A DNA stretch of 64,000 nt, taken from contig NC_092333.1 in NCBI RefSeq assembly GCF_046630445.1, positions 357,277,001 through 357,341,000 of the forward strand. Reading direction: 5' to 3'. The notes under the pieces are model-generated. The model was not told where the DNA came from, searched no databases, and saw only the letters and a list, made by a program, of their open reading frames with translations. The position numbers and the translations under genes were made by a program. How positions within the stretch are numbered: position 1 is the stretch's first letter; each line of letters starts with the position of its first letter. Origin of the DNA: Rutidosis leptorrhynchoides (taxonomy: Eukaryota; Streptophyta; Magnoliopsida; Asterales; Asteraceae). Positions 33,501 through 44,300 of this stretch are shown here, one piece after another.

Positions 33501-35411
33501 TTGTAGTTTATCTTATGTAGAAAACAGGGTAAAAAAGCGCACTTTCAAAGACTGGCATTAAGTTCAGCAAAAGCTATTAATTTTGACGACAAGACGAAAA
33601 ATAAATGTGATATAACAACTACAGGAATGAACAAATGATGTGCACCATTTATCATTCAAACAAAGAACAATATATTTGGAAACTTTGGTAAATCTTAATC
33701 ATATTTCTACGCTAATCACCCTCAATAATTTAAATTGTTACTGATTTCTTGCAAATGAGGGCATTGCAAGATCTTAAGTGTGGAAAGGGATTAAATTCTT
33801 TCGGGTTTTAAAACATTTGACTTATACACTTGGTTTAATAGCCACTGTTAAATTTTACTAGTAACGTAGTAGTTGTATTAGAATCTAGTGCTCCCTGATA
33901 ATAAAGAATAGCCCTAGTCTTATATACTGACTACCTATACTGACTACCCACTTCTAGTAAAATTTTTAAAAATTTTCAACTAAATGAACTCAAAATCATG
34001 TTTTTACATATTTATAAATGATAAAACTAGGTATTAACACCGAAATTATTGTTAGCTCGGAAAGGACATAAATTGAGAAACAACCCAAAATGCTTGAATT
34101 CATTTAAAATGGAATAGAAGAGAATAAAAAGGCAAAGAAAGAAAAATAAAAGCCAAGTGTGGGAAATATTTACCAAGTTATTTAGAACATATATCACATA
34201 TTTTTGTACAAATAATTGAAGATACTTTTGTTTTGGACGATATTAATCAGTTTTACCCAGTTTATTGTAATATAAATGGGATTTAAAAGGAAGTAAAGTC
34301 TTTCGAGAAAAAGACACGCGCTTCTTGATTTAGGTCAGGAGGTTGTCATCCAGACCAGTTGTATAGTCTATGAAAAACCTTGAAAAGTTTTCTCGAAAAT
34401 CAGCTGGAAATCCACGGACCTCAGCATCAAACAGGGTCGCCATATGGTCAGACTTATCCTAACCATGAGAGGATCTGTCTCGTACAATGGGGGGCACCAT
34501 GCAAATTAGCTTATAAGACTAATGAATCAGATCCCCAGAAAGGATAATCTCCTTAAAGATCAAAAATCAGCATTTAAGCCTGATATTACTCAATCCTTGA
34601 GATTGACTTTAAAAGATTGAGAATTACAAACTCATGGAATTCGATGATATCTAAACTCGAGCTTGAACGAGAAAATATTTTAATCAAAATTAAAACCGAT
34701 TTGTTTTCTGAAAACCCATTTTCCATGCGTTCATTACCATTGAACGTAAAATCCTAGGAATTCACCTGGAATTCATTAGGTCACCTGAACCAAATCGGGT
34801 GTCAACCGTAAGAACGGTGGTTGCATAGCATGGTCGAAGACAGGACCTTGTGCCAGACCGAAAAATTATAGGGTGATCTTTACTATTTCTCCTACAAAGG
34901 ATAGTAATTGCATCCGAAACGATGTAGACCATAATCAAAAGCATGTCATTAGACATTGCCTTAACAGTTGCTTGTTCAACGCTTTCCTTTATAACCGGGC
35001 GGTAGTTTACCAAAAGGTAATATACGGAGCAAGTATACTGGACGTGTTGCTTTCCTAATACAAGGTTAGCAAGTGGGTGACACAAAACTATAAGTGTTGA
35101 GCTAAAATTTTCAAATCTAAAACCCACAAAACTCACAAAAACATTTTTCAAACACCGGTGAAGGGTTATTCCAGCAAACTTATCTAGGGTAAAAGTAGAA
35201 TGAATTTTCACAAGATCAAATTTTTTCATAAAGATCTAATTTCTTAAAGGATCTAAATTTTCATATTCATGTGGGACTGTAAACCACAACGTTACTATCA
35301 TTGTTCATACCGCCGTATCAAAATCACTGATGTACAAAGTGTGAAGAATAAAAAAGTGATTCAAGTATGTTTATATTCAAGTTCTATATTGCTTGAGGAC
35401 AAGCAACGCTC
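33278..35411 (+). other. Athila 3' untranslated region
   Basis: 2.1 kb without credible coding sequence. It holds a pure (TA)n tract at about 33418-33494, two motifs like the element's PPT (cttaagtgtggaaaggg near 33774-33790 and ccaagtgtgggaaatattt at 34153-34171), and otherwise mixed unique sequence. Confidence 0.75.
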
Positions 35412-35426
35412 AAGTGTGGGAATATT
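35412..35426 (+). other. Athila polypurine tract (3')
   Basis: Aagtgtgggaatatt lies immediately before the 3' LTR, where the plus-strand primer should be. It matches the 34155 copy almost exactly and the 16490 copy in its core. Confidence 0.75.
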
Positions 35427-36996
35427 TAATAATGCTAAAAACGAACATATATTTCATAGCATTATCCTTCAAGAAAGACAAGCTTTTAGTTGCAATTGTT
35501 CTAATTCCAAGTGATATTCGTTTAAATAATAAAAGATGAAGACAAAAGACACAATCGAAGATTTGAAGACGCAGATGACTAAAATGCTAAAAAGTACAAA
35601 GTACAATACAAGTGGTTCAATTTATTGATGAGAAACGTCTCAAAATTACAAGAGTACAAGCCGCCAAATGCAAAGTACAAGATATTAAATTATACGAAAA
35701 GGCGTTCAAAAATCTGGAACCGAGACATGAACCAACTATCAACGTACGACTCAACGGAGCTAAAAATACAAGTCAACTATGCACAAGAATATAATATAAT
35801 ATATAATTAATTATAAATATATTATATTATAAAATATTCAGCAGCCTACGTTTTGGAATTGTGTGATGAGCTGGAAACCAAAGCTCCGCGACTGCGGAGC
35901 TGTGAGGAACAAATCTATTGCAATTGCGGAGCACACCAGGACCCAGTTTCTCCTATAAATAGCCAAAGAATTCGACGAATTATATACACCTTTTCTCTTC
36001 TCTTTTCTGTAAACATAATATATATATTATAATTTTAATTTTAATTTTAATTTAAATTTAATAATAATTGGGTTATTATAGCGAATGTTTTAAGGTTTTG
36101 TAAGTCGAAACTCTGTCCGTGTAACACTACGCGATTAATAATATTTGCAAGTTATGTTCAACCTTTTTAAATTAATGTCTCGTAGCTAAGTTATTATTAT
36201 GCTTATTTAAACCTAAGTAAACGTGATGTTGGACTAAATATTAAAGACGGGGTTATTGGGCTTTGGACCATAATTGGGGTTTGGACAAAAGACCGACACT
36301 TGTGGAAATTGGACTATGGGTTATTAATGGGCTTTATATTAATTAAATGATATCTCGTTGATTTAATATAGAGATTTATAATTTAATGTATTTATATATA
36401 ATCACATACGCTTGAATGGGTACGGTGGGTGGGATATCTATAAATACTGATAATTGTTCATTTGACCGGACACAGGGATAGATTAATAGTCAATGGACTC
36501 ATTAAAACAGGGGTGGATTACATTAAAGGGTAATTGGTGTAATTGTTAACAAAGTATTAAGACCTTAGATTACACGCAGTCGATAACCTGGTGTATTCAT
36601 TAAACAAAGTATTAAGACCTTATTACAGTTTGAACCCCCAATTAGTTGGAATATTTGACTTGGTTAATTTGGCGAAGACTCTCGCACTTTATAATTATGA
36701 CCGATGGACTATTATGGACAAAACCAGATGGACATATCGAATAATCCAGGACAAAGGACAATTAACCCATGGTAATAAATTAAAATCAACACGTCTCATC
36801 GCATTTTTATCTACCGTCATTTTATTTATCGTACTTTAAATTATCGCACTTTTAATTATCGCACTTTTATTTATCGTCATTTACTTTACGCTTTAAATTA
36901 AGTTATATTTAATATTTTGCATTAGGACTTAAAATCGACAAACTGGTCATTAAATGGTAAAACCCCCCTTTTATAATAATAAAAATACTACTTATA

Positions 36997-37086
<90 letters not shown>

Positions 37087-37296
37087 AATATAGTTTAAAA
37101 TAATTATAGCGTTAAACTTAGCCAGCTCCCTGTGGAACAAATCGGACTTACTAAAAACTACACTACTCTACGATTAGGTACACTTCCTATAAGTGTTGTA
37201 GCAAGGTTTAGGTATATCCATTCAATAAATAAATAAATAACTTTTGTAAATTGTATCGTATTTAATAGTATTTCGTACTACACCTCGCGCACATCA
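35427..37296 (+). repeat. Athila 3' LTR
   Basis: 1870 bp matching 4947-6857. Its first bases are taataatgct where the 5' LTR has tgataatgct, so the terminal TG has become TA. It lacks ~51 bp and ~9 bp present in the 5' LTR. TATA box at 35954-35962; (TA)n with two interrupting tg steps at about 36992-37084. TSD ttaac follows at 37297-37301. Confidence 0.93.
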
Positions 37297-37694
37297 TTAA
37301 CCATTAACACACATGTTGCATGGGATCCCAACAACAAGCACCACCTTTTGACCACCACCATGCAAAAAGTAAAAGTGGTCCCCTTGTCCCCCCCCCCCCA
37401 AAACCTACGGCCACCACTACCCTCCACCACTATAAATGTCAAGCTTATTTCATCCATTTCACACTTAATCTCATTCTCATTTTACACACACTTGCTCTCT
37501 AATTTTCTCTCTAGTCTTTCTCACACTAAAAATTGTAAGTTTCAAATTTTCTTCTTCTTCTTCTTCTTCTTCTTCTTCTTCTTCTTCTCATAATCACGAC
37601 ATCATCATCATCATGTAAAGATCAAGCTTTTTAGCTTTTTGATCTTGTTATATCTTGTAGATTCAAACTTTGATTTGAATCCTTCAAGAACATG

Positions 37695-38050
37695 AAAGAT
37701 TCAAGCTTTCTAGCTTTGAATCTTCATTACTTTTGTTGGATCTAAGTTTTCTAGCTTATGATCTCTTTATTTTGTTAAAAAGATCAAAACTTGTGTTTAT
37801 GATCTTCATGAAACTTGAAGATCTAGCCTTTTGCTTTAGAGATCTTCAAGAACATAAAAGATTCAAGCTTTCTAGCTTTGAATCTTCATTACTTTTATGG
37901 ATCTAAGCTTTATAGCTTAAGATCACTTTGTTTTTGCTAAAAGATCAAAACTTGTGTTTATGATCTTCATAAGACTTGAAGATCTAGCTTCTTGCTTTAA
38001 AGATCTTCAAGAACATAAAAGATTCAAGCTTTCTAGCTTTGAAATCTCAT
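37695..38050 (+). repeat. Tandem repeat of about 162 bp inside LTR-A
   Basis: Units start at 37695, 37857 and 38018 (periods 162 and 161 bp), with two full copies and a partial third. Each begins aaagattcaagctttctagc and contains several agatcaa/cttgatct-type words. It lies downstream of the TATA box, so it would be in the LTR's transcript. Confidence 0.85.
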
Positions 38051-38775
38051 AATTAATTGTTAAAGGATCCAAGCTCTCTAGCTTAGGATTCCATTACTTT
38101 GATTGATCAAATTTATATCTTGCTTGTTTGATTGAATCAAAGTTTGTAGCTTTAATCTTGAATAGAACTTGTATTTGTGTTAAGACTAAGAACATGATGT
38201 AACCTTGGTTCATCATCCTTCTAAAATTCTTAAGTGAGTTGTATTACTTCTTAGTCTTGAAATTGTGTGTTGATGGTTGAAACTCTATCAAAGTGATGCT
38301 AAAACATCAAAGAGTTATACACTTGAAGTTTACACGCATCAAGGATGAGAACCGTGATGAGCATCAAGCACCAAGGAACTCACCGGAGCACTTATTTACT
38401 GTTTTTGGGGTCTGATCAGACACCTGTGACTTCTGTAAAATTGATTTTCAGATATTTCGGTTCGATTAGATGACTTTTCGTTTAAGACTCGCCTAAATCC
38501 GATATACGGTTTAGGATTTATAGCCTTCCGAAAATCACTACGCCTTTGTAACGACGTGCTGAAATTTCTGACCTACTCGCTCTTGAACCGTCGCCACGGT
38601 CAAATGACATCGATTTGGGATCTGAAAATTGGATAGAAGTACGAGGACTCACATACGGAGCCTTGGCCACTGACCACACATCTTTTCAGTTTGTATAGAG
38701 GTCGTAGCAGCTCTCCGAAGTCAACCATTTGTTTTGATCTCTATTCTTGTTGGAAACTTACTTTACCTTTTACGA

Positions 38776-38813
<38 letters not shown>

Positions 38814-39381
38814 ACTTAAGACTTAATTTATTCACTTTTAAACATTTTGGGACAATATACTGATTTAGTAATCTTTGACCTAGGTTGAGGACCTTTCGGG
38901 CCGACTTACTACTTGCATACTTTTCATATCGACTTTTACCGCATTTATCACTGTGAGTTATAGCTCCCTTTTTACATATACTATTTTTGGGACTGAGAAT
39001 ACATGCACTTTTTATGTTTTACATACTAAACATGAGTACTTAAATTTTATATATGTGTGGGTTATATAATGGCATAAACTTTCCCCTTAGCACGGTAACG
39101 TTTAACTATTGGTTTTTGAACCGTTAGACGCGAATCTTAGATATGGATCCATAGGGTTTGACATCCCCACTCGGGCTAGTCGCGCTAGCATTTAACGGGT
39201 GTTTAATACTTCGAGAACATACGCACTCGCCAAGTGTACTTTTAGGGGGTAATATATTATTTTTACGTTAAGTTAGTTACCGGGTGCCCATGGATAAGCA
39301 TATACTTTATCATATACTTTTCATACTGTTTTTAATATGAAATCTCATTGTCTACATTATATCATTGTTTACAAAACTATA

Positions 39382-39425
39382 GCTCACCAACATTCGTGTT
39401 GACATTTTAAAGCATGTTATTTCTC
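39382..39425 (+). promoter_or_regulatory. Conserved LTR hairpin module (LTR-A)
   Basis: Gctcac, then CAACA-TTCG-TGTTG (39388-39401), then acattttaaagcatgttatttctcaagtg, with cctccgctgt following near 39446. The same arrangement is found in E2, LTR-B and E5. Confidence 0.6.
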
Positions 39426-39744
39426 AAGTGCTTAGACATTGTTGCCTCCGCTGTTAGACTTGCTGTGTTAGACTTCCGCTGCATTGTTTAGAGATGTCTC
39501 AACCATGGAACTTTAATCTTGCATTCACAACTTATTTTATTTTTAAACAATGGCTTTGTAATGACCTATGTGTCACATACTTATGTTTGTGCTTTCTATT
39601 CGTAGAAGCAAGTTATCTTATGTAAAACGTTATCTGTTCTTGAATGCAAAACTCATTTTTAAACAGCATATAGTGTTTGACCTTGTAATGATCCTGTTGT
39701 TGATGGTCCGTACACGATGATTTTGTACGGGGCGTCACACTTTG

Positions 39745-40690
39745 TATGATAAATTGCCTCCACTTCCTAAGAAAGAATGTACTTATGACTTTAAGGAACG
39801 AGAAGTGATAGTTTCTGCTGAAGAATTATGTCTTGAGATTAAAAGCTTAAAACAAAGGATAATTCAACTAAAACAGGCTAACACACTTAAGCAATCATCT
39901 TCTATTGAAACCAATGTGTCTGAATGTGTTGGTTGGATTACTAAGAAGGGAAATGGGACAATAACATCAAAGGATGCATAACCCATTACTATTCTTAAAA
40001 ACCCTCTACGTTCTCAATTTGGTAAACGTGTTTTAAAAGTTTCACCTTCAACACAATTTGTTGTCAAGAAGGTTCATTCTCAAAATGGTTCTGTGACAAT
40101 TGAAAAGATTCCTATGATTCAAATGTCAAATAAATCAAAGGAGAGTCTTTTAACCAAATCAGTCAAGTCTAAACAACACACAAGTCCTAAACATGATTTG
40201 AGTGAGTATGATGAAAAGAAACGTAAAATCAAATTAGAAATTTTGCAAAATTAATCATCTCATGTGTCAACTGAAAAGTTTAGACGTCTAACTAACAGAG
40301 GTATTTTCCGTGTCACAGGTCATAATCCAAATTTAACTTACAAGTCTGTATAGGTTTCTAAGTCAACGACTAAGAAAGTAGCAAACAAACCAAAGAAATC
40401 TGCTAGTCGACCTAGGAAGTCATCACATGTATTTCAATTTTATTCTGTGAAAAAAATATCTACATGGAATAAGTTGTGTGTTAAGACTTTTGATAACTTG
40501 ATATTGCGTGTGATGCTTCATGTAATGTGGTTTTAAATGATGCTTTATTGTCTAAATTACATGATGTTGTACGTGATTATCTCATTGTTGATCCAAAGTT
40601 TGTTGTTGGTACTAATCGTAGAGGACCCAAGAAACTTTGGGTACCTAAACTCTAGGAAATTAACGTTTACAGGGTTTTGACATCTGTGTT
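39745..40690 (+). pseudogene. Copia gag-pol linker, decayed
   Basis: Coding resumes here after the LTR-A nest. A first piece, to TAA at 39979-39981, is helical (EELCLEIKSLKQRIIQLKQ), like the gag coiled coil. The following 700 bp is lysine/serine-rich coding remnant with several stops and frameshifts, leading into the protease. No domain recognised apart from the coil. Confidence 0.65.
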
Positions 40691-41947
40691 TGGTATATCG
40701 ATTTCGGTTGCTCTCGACACATGACGGGCGATAAATCCTTACTTGTCAATTTCATTGACAAATTCCTAGGAACGGTTACATTTGGAAATGATGAGATTGT
40801 AGCAATAACGGGTTATGGAGATTTTGTGAAGAATGGCATAACGATCAAATGGGTCTCGTATGTTGAGAGTTTGAGGTGCAGTTTATTTAGTGTCAGCCAA
40901 TTTTGTGACGGAGATCTTAAGGTTCTGTTTGAATGTCGTCAAAGCTTGGTGCAATGCACCGATGGAAACGATCTCCTTCTTGGTAAAAGTTGTGCTTCAC
41001 TTTACACTATTGACCCCAATGATGCTCCATCACATGGAAACATGTGTTTGGCTACCTGTTCCACGAAGGAAAATTCATGGTTATGGCATCACCGGATGTC
41101 ACACCTGAATTACAAGGGTATTAATCGATTAGTTTTTAAAGACTTAGTTGATGGTATTCAAAGCTTTCAATATGATAAGCTTCATGTGTGTCCATCATGT
41201 GAAATGGGTAAGCTGAAACGGACCAATCATCCGCTTAAGCAAAACCCTAGTAATTCATCGTCTTTCCAACTACTGCATATGGACTTATGTGGACCCATGA
41301 GAATTTCTAGCCTGGGTGGCCGAAAACATATGCTTGTCATTGTTGATGATTATACCCGATTTACATGGATTTTTCTTCTGAGGACCAAATCTGAAACCCC
41401 CGCCATTATCATTGAGTTCATTAAAAAGACTCAAAGCTCTTTTAACAAACATGTTAAGAGTATCCGAACTGATAATGGGACGGAATTTAAGAATGACCTG
41501 CTTGATAGTTATTTGAAAGACCAAGGAATTAAACATCAGTTCTCTGCTGCACGAACTCCTCAACAGAATGGAGTAGTCGAACGACGTAATCATTCATTGT
41601 GCGAGGCAGCTCAAACGATTCTTGCTTACTCCAAACTACCTCCAAAAATGTGGGGGGAGGCCATTTCCACTGAATGTTATACCCAAAACTGCTGCATCAT
41701 TAATAAACATTTTGATAAAACTCCTTATGAGTTACTATATGGTAGACGCCCGAATGTCAAATATTTTCATGTCTTTAGTTGTATACGCTATGTGCTTAAC
41801 GATTTTGACAGCCTCGGAAAGTTTGGTCCTCATGGCGATCAGGCCATATTTCTCGGCTATTCTTCGAACAAAGTTGCTTATCGTGTCTATCACAAACGTA
41901 CAAAGATGATTAAGGAAAGCATTAATGTAAGGTTCAATGAATTTTAA
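40691..41947 (+). pseudogene. Copia protease end, GAG-pre-integrase and integrase
   Basis: The protease active-site region reads WYIDFGCSRHMTGD (40691 on): the catalytic Asp is kept, but the Ser of the usual DSG is Phe. The GAG-pre-integrase zinc region follows (WLWHHRMSHLNYKGI, CPSCEMGKLKR), then the integrase core with LLHMDLCGPM, IRTDNGTEF and NGVVERRN, so D, D and E are present. The order PR-INT before RT is Copia. It ends at TAA 41945-41947, in the same frame as the RT that follows. Confidence 0.93.
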
Positions 41948-42493
41948 AGAATGGATTTTGAACAACTAGGTTCAAAACCCGATCCTAACCTGGCTACTAC
42001 TTCTTCCGCGTAAAATTCAATTTTCTTGAAGAAGGGTGTTCCTACGGTAACAACAGAGGAACTGGATATCTTGTTTGATAGTCTTTATGCCCCTCAACGG
42101 AACTCAAATGTTCAAGCCTTATCGGCTACACCATCACAGTTAACTACTCTGGAGACTCAACCAAGTCTTTTTGATGAAGATACAATACTAACTGATTTAC
42201 CTGTTGCTTCTTCATCTTCCCTCCCACCTCCTGATGATAATCTTGAACCAATTCAAGATACATCTATTAATACAACTCCAGTTGTTTCTCCAGACACTCA
42301 CATGAATCTATTAGAAAGTGTTACATCAGCACAAGCAGATCAAGGCTCAACGTCAACAATGGTTGATGTTTCAATGGATACCACTGATGTATAACCTCTT
42401 CCACATAACAACTAATGGACTAAAAGTCATCCAATTGATCTTATCATTGGTGATGCATCTGCTTTAATCTAAACTCGAAGGGCCACTCAAAAT
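41948..42493 (+). pseudogene. Copia INT-RT linker
   Basis: Same frame as INT and RT, broken by stops (near 42012 and at 42392-42394, with more before 42494). The open part 42026-42394 is Ser/Thr/Pro/Asp-rich and probably disordered (VASSSSLPPPDDNLEPIQD). Such linkers are usual in Copia pol. Confidence 0.75.
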
Positions 42494-44018
42494 ATGTGTC
42501 TATACACTGCCTTTCTTAGTAAGATTGAACTAACAACGGTTGCTCAAGCTTTACTAGATCCGAACTGGGTGGTAGCAATGCAAGAAGAGATAAATCAGTT
42601 TGATCATTTGAAAGTATGGCGATTAGTTCCAAGACCCATGGGTCAACGACCAATATGGATTAAGTGGATTTTTAAGAACAAGAAGGATTCTGATGGAATT
42701 GTGGTTCGAAACAAGGCACGTCTTATGGCCAAGGGATATCGACAACAAGAGGGTATTGATTATGATGAAATGTTTGCCCCGGTTGCTAGGATTGAGGCTA
42801 TTCATCGTTTCCTTGCATTTGCTTCTCATATGAAGTTCACGGTGTTTCAAATGGGTGTCAAAACTACTTTTTTGAACGGTCATCTTCAAGAGGAAGTTTA
42901 TGTTGATCAAACAGAAGGCTTTGTTGATCCCATTCATCTAAACCACGTCTACTACTTGGAGAAAGCTTTGTACGGTCTGAAGCAAGCACCGCGTGCATGG
43001 TACGAGACCTTGACAAAGTATTTGCGGGATAATGGCTTCTCTCGTGGAATAATTGATACAACGCTATTCATCCATAAAAACCACGGTCACATTCTCTTGG
43101 TTCAAAATTTACGTTGATGACATTATTTTTGGTTCTACGTCCCCAGCCTTATGCAAAGAATTTGGTGACCTTATGGCCAACAAATTCGAAATGAGAATGC
43201 TTGACCAGCTTAATTTCTTCTTGGGGTTACAAGTAAAACAATTACCAAACGAGATTTTTATCAGTCAAACAAAGTATATCAATGATATGCTAAAATGTTT
43301 TAAAATGTCTGGTTTAAAGCCAATGACAACCCCAATGAGGACTTTACTGGATGCTGATGCTAATGGGAACCCTTTGACATTACGCTTTATCGAAGCATGG
43401 TTGGCTCTTTAATGTATCTGAGTGCAAGTAGACCAGATATTACACTTGATGTAACTGTCTGTGCCTGCTTTCAGTCGAACCCTAAGAAATCTCACTCCAA
43501 AGCGGTTGTTAGGATTTTCCAGTACCTTAAAGGTACACCTAACCTTGGAATATGGTATCCTCATGGATCCGATTTCAATCTCACTGCTTATACAGATGCG
43601 GATCATGGTGGTAATTCAGATATTGGGGAATAGGCTAGTTGGTTGGTCATCTAAAAAGCAGAACTGTGTGTCTTTATCAACAGCTGAGTCTAAGTATATT
43701 GCTGCAGCTCACTGTTGTTCACAAGTTTTGTGGATGCAAACTCAACTTTTGGACTATAGTTTTAAGATTTCTAAGACCCCAATTTAATGTGATTCTCAAA
43801 GTGCAATAGCAATTACAAGCAACCAGGTCCAGCATTCTAAGACTAAACACATAGATATTCGTTATCATTTCATTAAGGACCATGTAGAAAAAAGAGATGT
43901 AGAGTTATACTTTGTTCCTACCAAAGTGCAATTAGCTGACATGTTCACTAAACCCTTAGATGAACTTAGGCTAAAGTTCTTTATCAAAGAGATTGGCATG
44001 GTAGAGTATAGTGCTTAA
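42494..44018 (+). pseudogene. Copia reverse transcriptase and RNase H
   Basis: RT_2-type [54 protein letters not shown], then [12 protein letters not shown], where the first catalytic Asp of the palm is Gly, and [14 protein letters not shown]. After a frameshift near 43100 the second catalytic motif IYVDDIIFG is intact. Further frameshifts fall near 43385 and 43630. RNase H shows AYTDADHGG, then SLSTAESKYIAAA and the end HIDIRYHFIKDHV with ADMFTKPL. It finishes at TAA 44016-44018. Confidence 0.93.
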
Positions 44019-44077
44019 TTTTCCTTAGTTGTATTGGGACTTATACTCGGGATCTTGTGTTTAGGGGAAGTACATAT

Positions 44078-44296
44078 TTTCTAGGGGGAGCAATTGATTT
44101 CTTCTGCCTTAGATATTATCTTTCAAGGGGGAGCCTTTAGATTTATGATTAACTTCCTGAGCTTATTTTTCAATGGTTACGAAAGGGGGAGGTAACTCAT
44201 TGATATCATATTTCAAGGGGGAGTTAATTCATTTTCTTGGGATTATATCAAAATGTTGATTTACTTTCTTGTATATCACATTATGAGGGGGAGAAA
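44078..44296 (+). other. Array of polypurine-tract-like motifs after Copia pol
   Basis: Five motifs of the form agggggag lie close together (near 44081, 44134, 44187, 44217 and 44287), each preceded by a short T-rich stretch. They resemble the true PPT at 53775 (ctaagggggag). SIRE-type Copia elements are known for polypurine runs between pol and the env-like ORF. Confidence 0.75.
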
Positions 44297-44300
44297 AAAA

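Larger units (their letters stand above)
4947..37296 (+). mobile_element. Athila-lineage gypsy element with an inverted solo LTR and a whole element nested inside
   Basis: The ends are LTRs 4947-6857 and 35427-37296, flanked by the TSD ttaac (4942-4946 and 37297-37301). The PBS matches the tRNA-Asp type usual in Athila. Order: LTR, PBS, leader, gag, PR (DLGAS), RT, RNaseH, INT, second PR-like domain, zinc-knuckle ORF, ATHILA-family ORF, 3' region, PPT, LTR. Two later insertions interrupt it: 11710-13548 (RT) and 19781-32885 (ATHILA ORF). Without them it is about 17.4 kb. Frameshifts and stops run throughout, and the LTRs differ by indels and substitutions. Confidence 0.95.
37302..39739 (+). 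mobile_element. LTR-A: solo gypsy LTR, right part
   Basis: It continues 4946 after the Athila insertion. TATA box tataaat at 37431-37437, preceded by a C12 run (37388-37399) and followed by a (CTT)n tract (37551-37588). Tandem repeats are at 37695-38050 and an (ATG)n tract at 38776-38813. The conserved hairpin module is at 39382-39425. A 7-bp inverted repeat (CCGTACA and TGTACGG, 39708-39730) lies just before the end GGCGTCACA. No ORF, PBS or PPT. TSD ctttg at 39740-39744. Confidence 0.85.

Noticed and set aside
34762..35229. 155-codon antisense frame in the Athila 3' region
   Set aside because: No recognisable domain, opposite to the element's sense, and the region is otherwise non-coding; likely chance.
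37551..37588. (CTT)n, (ATG)n at 38776-38813 and C12 at 37388-37399 as possible regulatory elements
   Set aside because: Simple microsatellites with no evidence of function from sequence alone.
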